Of a DNA stretch of 61,323 nucleotides, positions 1-11,171 are shown one piece after another. The stretch's first letter is position 1. The number at the start of each line of letters is the position of its first letter. Source of the DNA: Acanthaster planci (taxonomy: Eukaryota > Echinodermata > Asteroidea > Valvatida > Acanthasteridae); NCBI RefSeq assembly GCF_001949145.1, contig NW_019091681.1, positions 45,926 through 107,248 on the forward strand, given 5' to 3'. Both the position numbers and the translations under genes were made by a program. A model generated the notes under the pieces. It searched no databases. It worked only from the letters and a program-made list of their open reading frames with translations, and had not been told where the DNA came from.

Positions 1-774
1 CCCTTGAATCTCGTGAATGTCTTTCACAATTTTCCTCTTTGCAGCCATGTCCTTTTCGTTCTCCTGAGTCATTATTTCACCACACTTTCCTGAAATCTTT
101 TGCAGTCCACTGCGTGAGGGAATAGATGTGTTCATAGCTGTCAAGAGCCTCCTTGCACCTGTCGCTGCGATGCCAGTGTTGTAGAGCCCCACTTGAAATG
201 CCATGTTCGGAGTAGCAGTGCGGCGTCCAGGTCCATGGTGAGGTATTTCTGTGTATAGTTTTTGGCGTTGTGTTGTAAATCCGCACTTTTGGCAGTGCAT
301 TGTTTCAGATACAGCCAAACCTCTGCATTCCTCATCCTCCAGCAATAGTTCTGGAACACCGTCACACTCGGGGTGTGATCTTTGATGGTCGAGTGTAGCA
401 TCTGCACCTAGCTGTACTGCGGACTGAATGTTCACAAAACGGTATCCTCCTTGGTGATTTGCTCCACTCTTGGGCTGGGAGTGCTTTGGTTTTCCACCCT
501 TGAGCTGGAGCTTGTCAACTGGAGTCATTTCTGCAGCTTTTGGGCGGAGTAACATCACATTTCTGCTCTTGGTCTCTGCTGTTGGAAGCACCTGCCTGAG
601 AAATCCTTGCTCGTCTCTAGGAACAGCCAGTTCAAGTTGCTCATATGTTGGTCGAACATACTGTGGCAGTTCCATTTCTTGAGCTGCAGCTTGCATCTTT
701 TTTGGAGACAGCTGGTGGTTTGCTTGAAACCAAGTTTTTTTCTTCTTGAAAATTCCACGTCTAACTCGACCCAT
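1..774 (-). CDS. Mutator-like transposase-domain protein, partial (3' end beyond window)
   Basis: An uninterrupted frame of 258 codons starts at ATG 774-772 and is still open at base 1, so the C-terminal part lies outside the window. The N-terminus is short and basic (MGRVRRGIFKKKK). The middle contains a C-x2-C-G-F knuckle (Cys161, Cys164; bases 294-283) that looks like half of a zinc ribbon, followed by a basic GRRTATPN stretch (183-190) and a region with an ARRLLTAMN segment. From memory, this order (CxxCGF, then GR..A.PN, then RxLL..LN, then a Ser/Gln-rich turn and a Glu-Asn-x-Asp-Met helix) is that of the Mutator-like transposase domain in many uncharacterised proteins of aquatic invertebrates. 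The acidic catalytic residues would lie downstream. The frame has no stop or frameshift, unlike the other transposon relics here. It may be a live element, a recently dead one, or a domesticated gene. The open frame is certain; the family is a recognition call without a search. Confidence 0.6.
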   Translation of the reverse strand, partial: MGRVRRGIFKKKKTWFQANHQLSPKKMQAAAQEMELPQYVRPTYEQLELAVPRDEQGFLRQVLPTAETKSRNVMLLRPKAAEMTPVDKLQLKGGKPKHSQPKSGANHQGGYRFVNIQSAVQLGADATLDHQRSHPECDGVPELLLEDEECRGLAVSETMHCQKCGFTTQRQKLYTEIPHHGPGRRTATPNMAFQVGLYNTGIAATGARRLLTAMNTSIPSRSGLQKISGKCGEIMTQENEKDMAAKRKIVKDIHEIQG

Positions 775-1723
775 TGTACAATGAAATATCTTGATCAGTG
801 CTTTTCTCTTTGTTGCTGGAAATAATATGGTCATCCAATAACTGATATGTCACTTATATTGATTTTTATGCATGGTGATGGGTATTTGTTTGAATTGGTT
901 GCCTAGTCAATTGAAGTTTCCAATTGAAGGTCACATGATACGTCACTCTGTGCCTGTGTGTGTCCTTATAAGTATGCCACTTGGAAAGGCTGCTATCCCA
1001 TGGGGGCAGTTACCTCATTGTTTCTGTGTGTTGTCAGGGTCACATTTCAGTGTGGAGATTCTTAGCCATTAATTGCTTTAAACGGATCCTAAGTTGCAAG
1101 ATTGTAATAGTAACAGNTGGTCCCCGATTGACAACTACATGTATGTACAAAGCATATTGGTGGTCTTCTAAAAAAGTTCTAACAAAAAAGGAACAATAGG
1201 GGTCCCCAATTGCAGGCAAATACACACTTGGGTGTGGGGGGGGGTATTCCAGTGAAGCCTTTTTGAGTAAAACTTTCATTGGCCATGCAGATAATGACTG
1301 AAGAATCTTCTCTAGATCTAAAGCATTACAGATATTTGCTTTTCAAATTGAACCCTGGCCAATGATGCCCTAGAATTGAAAGCGAAATGATTAAATAATT
1401 AACTAACTGTGTAGAGTGTAAACAATACACCAACTAAAACATATACCCTGCCACCAAGCCCACTAGCCCTCCTGCATTCGTCCAAAAAAGAGCTTTAAGA
1501 TGCCAATACATTTCTGAAGATAATGCAGACTAGTAAGAAAAGGTAGTCTTGCTGGTTTCAGACTGTGCAGAATGCTATAGGCTAACCTTGAACATTTGAC
1601 CCCCCAGATTGCCAATGGATTAATTTTTTTTTTCATTTTGTCCTTAGAATTGAGGTTTACACTTTATCCTTAACCATTTAAAGTTCATTTTCTGAGCGGT
1701 CCTTCAAAATGGGTGTATATAAA
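775..1723. other. Non-coding, no recognised feature
   Basis: This is AT-rich sequence with only short chance frames. There is one ambiguous base at 1117. A poly-T run and short homopolymers occur near 1625. It would include the 5' flank of the minus-strand frame that starts at 774, but I see no convincing TATA box or terminal repeat. Confidence 0.5.
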
Positions 1724-2202
1724 GGGTGCAGTCCACTAATCAAGCAATAATTTCCGCCAGGCTCATTAGCATTAAAAGTGCCCCCACAGTATCTTTCGAA
1801 AAAGGGGATTGTTTGGCCCCCAAAATGATGAGATTGTGTAAATCGTTGCTAGGATCAAGTCCCTGGTTCTTTGGGCTTCCATCTGAGGGTGGAAGGGATA
1901 AAAAATACGGTTGAAAAATGTTCCCAAAGGACCGAGAAAGTAGAGGGTTGCCATTTGAAAAATGGCTGCGTGCTGACTTAGGAACTTCGACTTTTGGGGG
2001 GTTGGTTTTGTTTTGGGTGAATAATTAAAAATGTAATTGGTTAACCCCCCGAAAATTGAAAAAAAAATGAAAGATTAATGACTGAATAATAATTAAATTT
2101 TTGTGTGAGACACCTCAGGGATGTTGGCTTGCATGTTATTGAGCTCTGAAGAATGGTGATTTTACACTGTTTTCAATGGGGCTTGAATTAGTGGACTGGA
2201 CC
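1724..2202 (-). mobile_element. TIR element (MITE), copy A
   Basis: This ~480 bp element has imperfect terminal inverted repeats, starting GGGTGCAGTCCACTAAT on the left and ending CTTGAATTAGTGGACTGGACC on the right. It is an inverted relative of 4608-5097 and 10461-10943. It shares their landmarks: the CCCCCACAGTATCTTTYGAAAA segment, the AAAGTCCCTGGTYTTTGAG-like segment and the ACACTGTTTTCAATGGGGC subterminal segment. It encodes no protein and is probably non-autonomous. The transposon superfamily is not clear from the ends. Confidence 0.75.
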
Positions 2203-2420
2203 ATTCAAAGACAATTCGCCATTTTCTTTCCTGTGCAAATGGGCGAAGTGAAAAAACAGCAAGTCGGTATTTGACCCGGGGAGAGCAGGGTCACAAGAAA
2301 TACTTCCATGACTTCCCTTTTCCTTCATTTGTCAGTCGTTTCCCACACGTTTATTTTATGTACAGCAAGATTAAATTCCAATGTTGGTATCCAATGTCGT
2401 CTTTACAGTTATAAAGCATT
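2203..2420 (-). repeat. Flank shared with copy C (large inverted repeat)
   Basis: This stretch is the reverse complement of 10245-10460 with few differences, including the CCCGGGGAGAGCAGGGTCACAAG segment and the TTTACAGTTATAAAGC end. It abuts the same end of the TIR element in both places. Together the two copies form a ~700 bp inverted repeat about 8 kb apart. Confidence 0.75.
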
Positions 2421-4017
2421 ATAAAAATTATTGTGTTTACAGAGCTAGCAACCGGTATAAGCCCTAAGCAGTCGTTATATTTACATGTATCAACAAGAAA
2501 TCAAATACAGTTACTATTTGCTCTACATGTACTTTTTGTTTGGATTTTTCTTTAGCTGTAAAAAACAAAATTTTTTCAAGTTTATCCATGAATATACGAC
2601 AGTACACATCGTCCTTCCTTTGGAAAAATTCAACCCGTGTACATTTTGGGGGGTTCTGCGCTACTTTGTTGAAAAACTGTGTGATCTACCGTGTGTGCGA
2701 AGTCTTAGCAAACCACTAAAAAGTATCAAAAATGTAACATCAAATTCACGCATTAAAAAAAAAAAAACATAACATCCACACCATTTTGAGATTCAAGGTT
2801 ACTTTTAATATGTCCAAAAAAGACGGAATATCCGGGGTTGCGAATGGAAGATGACAAAAACTCCACCAGCCATGCAAGGATCAACAGTGACAATGACAAA
2901 CAAAATCCTGACATTAGGAAAAATCTTGAAAAAAACACAGGTCCTTGAAAACTTGGAAATGTGAGACATCCAGCCTACTATTTAAAGGTTTTCCTGAGAC
3001 CTTTGGAAGGAGTTCCCATATGTTAATGGCGAAGAAAGAAAACAGATGTAAATGGAACAAATCAATACAAATGTAGATTTGAAAAGGTAAAACAGAGGCA
3101 AGAATAAAGAGGGCGGCTTGCTGGAAGTCAACAAAAGTCCACACTCACCTCAAAAATGACTTCAAACTTGTTGTCTAGTTTGTACTTGAGTGTAAAGGAG
3201 CTGTGATTGAAAGTACTGGATCCACCGCACTCCTGAAAAACAAAACACAATCCATTAATGAGTACTTCCTTTACTGTCAAAGTAATTTGATCTTCCTCTG
3301 TGGGCAGTGATGCCACTGAATTTTGTGTCACATGGATTTGGTTAACTATTTAAGGACACGTGAAATGCATGTCAGTGTCCATAGAATCATGCACCAACTA
3401 CATGTAACAAGAAACTCTGGGACATGATGGTATTATTTAACTTTGAATAAAAAATGCATATAATGACCTGTTTTTGGAAAAGTTGTGATGGAATTGATAT
3501 TGTTGAATCTTTGGAGAAAAAGACTCGCACCCGAAATTGAAGACTGAAATCTGATGTGTCTGAGTAGCCTCAGCTTGTACATCAAAAGGCATGTATATAG
3601 CTAGCTTCTGCCCTCAAAGCAAAGCTCTCTGTGTCATAAGCATTGACCCGCATGGGTCTGGGTACCAGACTTCCTAAAATTTGAAGAAAAAACTGTCTTG
3701 TCACTTTGATAATGTTTCAAGCCAAATATGGACTTTTGGAGGACAAATTTTAAAAAGTACGGGAGTGAAATAGAGGGTGTGAAGGGAAAATCAACTGCTT
3801 TTTTGTTTGACTGATTGGCCCAACATCTTGAAAACAGACTGGTTTATGCCACAGCAATAGGTAGCAATTCATATCACCCTCTATTTCTTCGCAATCGACA
3901 TTACTCAAAATGACTCTATCCTAAGAACAGTTTCCAGAAGTTGGCTGCAAACCTTGGCTAGGTTGGTAGGATTTCTTGACTCCGATGAGTCTACCGAAGA
4001 CCATGGAGTAAAGAGGC
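2421..4017. other. Non-coding, no recognised gene
   Basis: Only short frames (under 100 codons) with no recognisable motif occur on either strand. Poly-A/T tracts lie at 2755-2767 and 2925-2937. Confidence 0.45.
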
Positions 4018-5230
4018 CTTTTCTCACTAGGCGAAATCACGGGGGTAACCCCGGGGCGACAAGGGGGTGAAAATAAGCCTCGATTCCCACTTGAAATTCT
4101 CAACCCCGCGCCACCCCCGAGATTGCTCATCCCCGGGGCGAGTTCAACCCTACACGGGACCAGGGTTGAAACTGCTATCCCCGGGGTTGGTCGCTTGCCC
4201 CGAGGCTAAAAGGGTAGTGGGAAATGAGCAGGGGTGAGTTCGTGCCGGGGCGAGAATGCCAATGCAAACACTAAGCGAAAATTTCGCCGACGACGAATCA
4301 TCATCGGCAAAACTGAGTGTTGACGCTGAATAACTTGTCTCACATCATTTTCTCGTCGATTTCGGCTTCTGACAACTAAGGAATGAAACAGAAAAACACA
4401 TGTCGCTTCGAGCGTGACATTGCCGCCTGTATCATAACCAGTAGACGCCATGCTTGTTATTGACAATGCATTGTGGGAAAATCGTCGCACGCTTTCGAGG
4501 GAGATTTCTGGGTAATGCAAAAAGCACGCCAGCGCACCTCGCGATAAACTCACTGTACTCGCGCCGTTTCAAGTGAGAAAGGACCACCCCGGGGCGAGAC
4601 AAATTAAGGGTACAGTCCACTAATTCAAGCCCCATTGAAAACAGTGTAAAATCAGCACTGTTCAGGGCCCAATAACATGCACGCCAACATCCCTGAGATT
4701 TCTGAAACCCCAATGATATTCTTGTCTGGTCACTTATTTTTCAATTTCTTTTCAATTTTTTGTGGGTTAAACAATTACATTTTTAATCATTCCCACAAAA
4801 CAAAACCACCCCCCCAAAGTGATTTTTCCGAAGTCTGATTGCAGCCGTTTTTAAATTAAGTGGCAACCCTCAACTTTCTCGGGCACTTAGGAGCATTTTC
4901 CAACCGCAGTTTTTAGCCCTTCTGCTCTCATAAAGCTCAAAGACCCAGGGAGTTGATCTTGGCAAGGATTTACACACACATTGAACGTCACAATTTTGGG
5001 GGCCAAACAATCTCCTTTTTCAAAAGATACTGTGGGGGCACTTTTAATGTTGATGAGCTGGCCAGAAACTCTCACTTGAATAAGTGGTCGGCACCCTAAA
5101 AGGGGGTTGAGAAGAATAGTGAGAAACGACTCGGGGGTGAACTGGGGGGTGAAAAAATGGGGGGGAGGTTGACCCCGGGGCAGCCCTGGGGAATGTTCGG
5201 CCCGGGGATGCCTGTTCAAATGAGAACAGG
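4018..5230. mobile_element. CCCGGGG-rich repeat element interrupted by a MITE
   Basis: The two outer parts (4018-4607 and 5098-5230) are rich in CCCCGGGG words with GTTGA/TCAAC phrasing and look like the inverted ends of one element. The left reads CTCACTAGG, then GGGGGTAACCCCGGGG. The right ends GGCCCGGGGATGCC, then AAATGAGAAC. The MITE at 4608-5097 sits inside. A minus-strand frame at 4206-4553 starts inside it but has no recognisable domain. GC content is far above that of the neighbours, which suggests an inserted element. The exact ends are uncertain. Confidence 0.5.
4608..5097 (+). mobile_element. TIR element (MITE), copy B, nested
   Basis: The element starts GGGTACAGTCCACTAATTCAAG and ends CACTTGAATAAGTGGTCGGCACCCT, which are imperfect inverted repeats of each other. 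The sequence is collinear with 10461-10943 over nearly its whole length, including the GGGGGCCAAACAATCTCCTTTTTC segment. It lies inside the CCCGGGG-rich element, so it inserted later. Confidence 0.8.
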
Positions 5231-7068
5231 GCACACTGTGGTGGGCTCACGTGTAAGTTGCAAGTGCTTATACAGCGACTTTGTTCTAAGGGAGGTATTT
5301 TCCACCTGCTATAAAGTGAAGTTGTACAACAACATGGAATATAATTGCATGTACAAAGTGTGCTACACACGGAAATCAATTGGTCTGTGTGTCATCAATT
5401 ATATCGCCCCTCTATTTCGGCATAATTTATCTGATTATATGCACTGTTTAGTTGATTATTGCCTCATTCAAAGACCATATCACCAGAGAGCTTGATGTGA
5501 TGATGTGACATGTAATAAGGAAGCTGGAGAAATGAGGAACTTGAGGAATGAGGAAAAGATGAGATGATTGGCGACACAATGAAATTTGACCACCTGAAGC
5601 GTATCAAACATCGTAATAATCGTATAATTGTGACTTCTGGCTGATGTGTCTGGGGAATGCAGGAAAAATAAATGCAAAGAAAAAAAATAGATACGATATT
5701 GCAGGGGTGATCAAGTGTTTCTGAGAGTATGAAATTATTTGGCTGGAAAAAAAGAGGAAAAATACCACACATCCCAGCCCGCAAACTTCATCCTCCTCTG
5801 AATCTATTTACACTCATTGTACAATATGCACCCAACTTTCCCGCCGTGGATATATCTGTTCACTCTACCAGATGTTTCTTTTTCTTAATAAGAAAATTCT
5901 AAAATTTCGTTGTTTTATGATTGGTTTTGACTCCAAATTCTCTCCACTTAAGAATAGGAAAGAGTACGTTTATTATAAAACTCAAAAAGTTATACTTCAA
6001 TTCTGGCCATCTGAAGTTTAAGCCAATTGCAGTTTTCTTCTGAACTTCAAAAGGGTTAGCCACATTTAGTCAGACCATGTACATGTATATATACATGTAC
6101 ATGTATATAATGGTCCCCTCTGTGCAAAATAGCCGGGTCCACAAGTTTTAGGTTTTAGTTAGCAAAATGCCCCGAGTTCGAAGCTACAGGCCACAAATTG
6201 GTGACTTATATAATTACTTCTATGATCTGTCCCGATGGAACCTCGTATTTTTTTAACCCCAGGGTTAATTGTAGTGAGCACTAGCTTCAAGCAACCAGTT
6301 TTATGGGTGCACCCTCGTATTTAGGCCAGAAATATGTCCATTGAGCTCACGAATAAAAGTTATACACTCAAAATATCCTGAGAGCCATGGAACTGGGGAA
6401 TTGAAGAATGACACCGAACCTCTGGGCTGGACTTAGGGCTTCCAATTCTGAGTACTTTGGATGCAATCGGGTCCGAAAGTAGCACTATTTGAGCCTTTTT
6501 GCAGAAGGCTATTTTCCCGGGCATTAAAATTTCCTTCATTTTAGCGGTTGTCTGCTTTGGGTGAGAATTTCTCAAAAAATCATGAGTCAACCCACAAAAA
6601 ATAGGAGGGGAAATGAAAGAGGACACGCGGAACGTCATATTTATGTGCAGCCTGAACACCTGTGAGAGTTGTGGGTATTTTTAACATATTTGTGAAGTAT
6701 GGGGATTTATCACTGCTGTCTATGGGAATTTATTTGTATTGGTGCACTCTATATGTCCAGAGAATGGTAGCGGCCATGTTGTCTTGATGGTGGGGATTTA
6801 AAAAGGTGCGTTTTGTTGCTTTTTCTGTAGGCCTACATCAAGTTCAAATTGAAGCAAAATACAGAACAGAAAACAAAATAATTTGCGCTCTGTAGTTTTG
6901 ACGACCAGGTTTTTATTGACGAGAGCAGAAAAAACAAGCACAGTGCAAGGGGTAAACATTTAAGGGATAGTAAGAGAACCATCATCATACACTATGGAAA
7001 ACGTTGAGTCATTCAATCTAGGTTCTGCTTGCTCTCATTTTGTTTTCTTCCCGGCTAGATTATTTGTA
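5231..7068. other. Non-coding, scattered repeat fragments
   Basis: No gene is recognised. A TACATGTATATATACATGTA palindrome lies near 6080-6112. The segment near 6180-6235 (CACAAATTGGTGACTTATAT, then CTATGATCTGTCC) resembles 26586-26630, so the two belong to one dispersed repeat. Around 6300-6760 there are phrases (GGTGCACCCT, TTATTTGTATTGGTGCACTC) reminiscent of the TIR family but more decayed. Confidence 0.4.
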
Positions 7069-7780
7069 TAGTGTGTTCCTGAAAAGGTAACCGAAGTTCA
7101 AAGGTCAGCTATGTCAAGAGTACATGGTTTATTCTTATTATAATACGAAGTAACTCATCAGCTTTAATTTGACACCTTGCTAGCTTGCGTCATTATTGTC
7201 ACGGATCACAGAGTTAGGGTCCTTAGTTTTAGCTATTTGGCCAACGCATAATAGACATCAATCATGAGGTAGAATGGCCTCCACAATCTCCTGACTTGAT
7301 ACCCTGTGACTTTTTCCTCTGGGGATACCTAAAGAGCAGGATATACACATCTCCACCACGTGATCTGGACGACTTGCAGGAGTGTATTTGGCATGAGATC
7401 AATGCCTGTTCTTCGTCATGGTGCGATGGTTAGAAGAGCAGTGCGAGGCATGCAGCGTCGGTTCACAGCTTTGTGTCGACAGGGGACGGGTGGACTCGCT
7501 GAAGGTGTTGGTGCATAAGGGCTAAATGATGTGCTCACCAGATTGTAAATTACTGTCACTTGCAAAATGTTAACAGACAACAAACGATAATGTTGAAATG
7601 CTAACAAACGATGAAACCTTACAAACCCTTCACCTTCGAAGGCCCCTGACGCAAGCAAGGTGTCAAATTAAAGCTGATGAGTTACTTCGTATTGTAGTAA
7701 ACATTTCACAAGAATAAACCATGTATTCTTGACATGGCTGACCTTTGAACTTCGGTTAGTTTTTTTAGGAACGTACTGTA
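7069..7780 (+). mobile_element. Decayed Tc1/mariner-type DNA transposon with long TIRs
   Basis: Long imperfect terminal inverted repeats of roughly 120 bp bound this ~710 bp element. The left arm (7071-7195) and right arm (7645-7778, inverted) share AACCGAAGTTCAAAGGTCAG, the TACATGGTTTATTCTT segment and CGAAGTAACTCATCAGC. TA dinucleotides sit at both outer ends, as expected for target-site duplication in this superfamily. Only the 3' part of a transposase remains inside, so this is an internally deleted, non-autonomous copy. Confidence 0.8.
7261..7515 (+). pseudogene. Transposase C-terminal remnant (DDE, Tc1/mariner superfamily)
   Basis: The conceptual translation reads VEWPPQSPDL, then CDFFLWGYLKSRIY, then a DLDDLQE helix. 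This is the strongly conserved segment around the second and third catalytic acids of many Tc1/mariner-type transposases. In this frame a TAG stops it at 7432-7434. The family's usual tail (VRRAVRGMQRRF) continues in another frame, so at least one frameshift is present. Everything upstream, including the first catalytic Asp, is gone. It is inactive. Confidence 0.8.
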
Positions 7781-8930
7781 TATTGAAAATGGTAGAATAT
7801 GCTTCAGACAACGGGACCCAAGTTTTTTTTTCATAGGCCTATAAACTGTAAATGGCCTACTGTACTGCATACATCAAGTGAGTTATTATATACGGTTTGC
7901 AGTTGTACAATGCAAGAACACGAAGAATCTCTTTCTGATTATTTTGTGGTTGTAATTACGTTTCGGACAGTATGCTCTGTCTGTCATCAAGAGACTGCAT
8001 AGGTTCCAGCGATAAAGCTGGCTATGGTCTGGCCTAGCCAACAGTGTCCAGTACAGCTTCCCGGCACAAGCAACAACCTGTCGGGTCGCTCAACGGCGTC
8101 GACGAGTCTGGGCTACGTCAGTTTGTCGTCAATTACTTCAAAACCTGACGTCTCACAGCGGAGCACGCGGTAGGCCTAATTCCTTTAACGGAATGGAAAC
8201 TGGAAACGGAATGAATGAAGCTGACATGTATACTGCAATCGTGTTTAATCATCTGATGGGAAAAACAAGCGAAAGTAAGAAAAAAATGAGAGTAAATTCT
8301 TGTGATATGTATTCACATGTCGTGAGTAGAAATGGCTGCAGTAGGGCCTTGCAGTTTGAGCGCACAGCTTCCTTTGCGCGCAGTTTTAAGACCCTTGGGG
8401 TTAAAGGTCACTACAAGTCATATTATAACAAAAAATCAAGCCAAAATAAACTTCCATTTGAACTTCGTTGTGGGTTATAGTGGTTCGTAAAACGATATTT
8501 TTCAATCAGAATATTTGGTGCTGCAAATAAAATGGTTACACCAGGGCCTGCACCAATTACATAACGGAGCTGTTAAAACACATACGTATCAGATATAATA
8601 ATATACGACACATCTGACCGTAATGTTGTCTGACTCGGGTTGTTTGCTGCAAACGAAACTATAGCACATGTTCACGTATTACAGTTAAGATCTCACTCAC
8701 AAAGCCATCCCAGGCAGTGCTATAACGGTTATTCTGATAATACATAAAGTCCGGATCAGAAAAATTGAATTTAGATTCACGTACGTACGCAAACTTGGAA
8801 GAAATAATTGGAGCCCATTTAATTCACAATGCATACACAATCAGCAACGTCCATAGATTGTTTTTTTTTTTTTTATTTTTGAAAGTTTATTGAACCGTGA
8901 TCGTTTCCTTGCTCGTCACGAAGGGTGCGT
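7781..8930. other. Non-coding, with a ribozyme-like repeat motif near 7958-7998
   Basis: No gene is recognised; a 95-codon frame at 8193-8480 has no known motif. The stretch 7958-7998 carries the GGACAGTATGCTCTGTCTGTC word also present at the flank of the Penelope-like element at 58235-58255. A long T run lies near 8862-8880. Confidence 0.45.
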
Positions 8931-9150
8931 ACTCTCTAAATTCCAAAGAGTGAACATTCACTCCATTTGAGTGAAAATTCAATCCCTCAGATAGACGAAT
9001 TGGAGTGAAGTTTTTTCACTTCAAAAGACTGAAATGTCACTCGAACTTCCACTGGAAGGGGCTATTTTCAGCCTTTTTCAGTCAAAATTCAGAGTGATTT
9101 TCACTCTTAAACGTCTTGTCCCCAATTTCACTCTTTCCGATTTAGAGAGT
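8931..9150. mobile_element. 220 bp foldback MITE
   Basis: The left end ACTCTCTAAATTCCAAAGAG and the right end (read inverted) ACTCTCTAAATCGGAAAGAG are terminal inverted repeats. The interior repeats GAGTGAA/TTCACTC words on both strands, so much of the element can fold on itself. It has no coding capacity. Confidence 0.7.
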
Positions 9151-10244
9151 TGAAGTCCGACCGTGACTCCTCATACGTCCGATCACGCATATGAAGGTGG
9201 TCACCGCAAAACCACGGGGACGCATTATGGTGCGTATCAATCGTTCCACGAAATAAGCGACTTAGGTGACCTTGCATTCCAAAGCAGTCTGTTAGAATAC
9301 AAGCAGCAGCCTCGATCGGTTGGAAGTAAGTCTAACACTCTGGTCTCACCACAGCAGTGAACCTCATTAAAACAGAATGAAGTCCAACGATTAGTGGGAC
9401 GATATGTTAGTGTTGTTTGTTTTCAAGACGTATCTTTTGGCGTTGGGAAGTTACATGAATTACTGTTGTTTGGTTTCAGTAGACTGGAAGAATAACTTAG
9501 TTGCTTGGCAATCGATAATCAGTTATCACTGATTTTTCGGGTGCGCATATCCTTGCCAGCCTGAGTAGGTAACTGATGAGAGCTGCGGCCGTGGAACCCA
9601 AAGGCCGCAGACGATACTGCGTATCGTATCCGCGTATAAGCATGGCGTTAAGCAACTTTCTGAATCTCACCCTGCAAGCAAAGGCACACCCTTAATAAAA
9701 AAAAAGGCTGTTCGATGGCAGCGGCCTGGTTTTGATGGAGGAATCTTGTGGATGAGAGAGTGTGGACAATTGACGACTGGTGAGTGGTTTTGACTTGACT
9801 TATCTCCCCTCATAATGAACAGCAGTGCTCTTTGTGTGTCACGTAGCTTGACTTATACGTTCAATGTGAGCGCTGTAGAGCAGTGGACCGCATGGTGTGT
9901 AGAGCCAGTCTCGCAGGAAGCTTCTACACGCTGAACCCTCGTTTCACGAGCAATCAATTAAGGCCCGCCTATGGGGATTTGTTTGTACATGTATATTCGA
10001 ACAGACTTCTACTCTATTGAAGTCACAGTCGCGCTTTCCTTGCAAAGTGGCTGCTAAAACTACATGTATACAGTTGGTTGTCGGTACAAACATTTAAAAA
10101 TAAAATTTACAAAAAAGTAAAAATACTTCACATCTATCAAAACACCACACCTACGAGTGGTTAAATACTACTATTATTACTACTACTACTAATACTAAAT
10201 ATTTTGAACAAATTTGAGGTAAAATCGGAAGTTGCAAATTGAGA
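9151..10244. other. Non-coding, no recognised gene
   Basis: Short frames only. A (CTA/TAC)n-like microsatellite lies near 10163-10198. A short GCGGCC-flanked inverted motif occurs at 9582-9610. Confidence 0.4.
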
Positions 10245-10460
10245 GTGCTTTATAACTGTAAAGACTACATTGAATACCAACATTGGAATTTAATCTTGCT
10301 GTACATAAAATGAATGTGTGGGAAAGGACTGAAAAATGAAGGAAAAGGGAAGTCATGGAAGTATTTCTTGTGACCCTGCTCTCCCCGGGTCAAATACCGA
10401 CTTGCTGTTTTTTCACTTCGCCCATTTGCACAGGAAAGAAAATGGCGAATCGTCTTTGAA
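10245..10460 (+). repeat. Flank shared with copy A
   Basis: This is the inverted partner of 2203-2420. It runs straight into the left end of MITE copy C, which suggests that the duplicated unit is larger than the MITE. Confidence 0.75.
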
Positions 10461-10943
10461 GGGTCCAGTCCACTAATTCAAGCCCCATTGAAAACAGTGT
10501 AAAACCAGCACTGTTCATGGCCCAATAGCATGCACGCCTACATCCCTGAGATTTCTGAAATACAAATTCAATTCTTGTCTGGTAGCTTATCTTTCAATTT
10601 CTTTTCGATTTTTTTGTGGGTTAACCTATTACATTTTTAATTATTACCACAAAACAAAATCACCCCCCAAAAAGTGATTTTTCCAAAGTCTGATTGCAGC
10701 TATTTTTCAAGTGGCAACCCTCAACTTTCTGGGGCACTTAAAACCATTTTTCAACCGTAGTGTTTAGCCCTTCTGCTCTCATATGAAAGCTCAAAGACCC
10801 AGGGAGTTGATCCTGTCAACGATTTACACAATCTCACCATTTTGGGGGCCAAACAATCTCCTTTTTCAAAAGATACTGTGGGGGCACTTTTAATGTTGAT
10901 GAGCTGGCCAGAAATTCTCACTTGAATTAGTGGTCTGCACCCT
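10461..10943 (+). mobile_element. TIR element (MITE), copy C
   Basis: The left end is GGGTCCAGTCCACTAATTCAAG and the right end is CTTGAATTAGTGGTCTGCACCCT. It is collinear with copy B and inverted relative to copy A. It is non-coding. Confidence 0.85.
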
Positions 10944-11171
10944 GAGGACCCTATAACCCATGGATCGTGAGACGTTCAGCATGGTTACTAGGCGCATTTA
11001 CTGCTGCTCAAACTGAGGTCAAAAGGATGGTGATTTATTTTGCCTTGGGGATGCAGACGTAAAAATCTAGCGGCAGCTGTTTTTTTCTGTTTCCCTTAAA
11101 GCAATGAAACCTTGACCAGTGGACTGAGCTGTGTCAGTAAGGGCCACACCGTCATGTGCCGTCCGTCACGG

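Noticed and set aside
4206-4553. 115-codon minus frame starting inside the GC-rich element
   Set aside because: Basic, low-complexity composition without any recognised transposase motif; likely part of a repeat.
8193-8480. 95-codon plus frame as a small gene
   Set aside because: No recognised motif and no support beyond openness.
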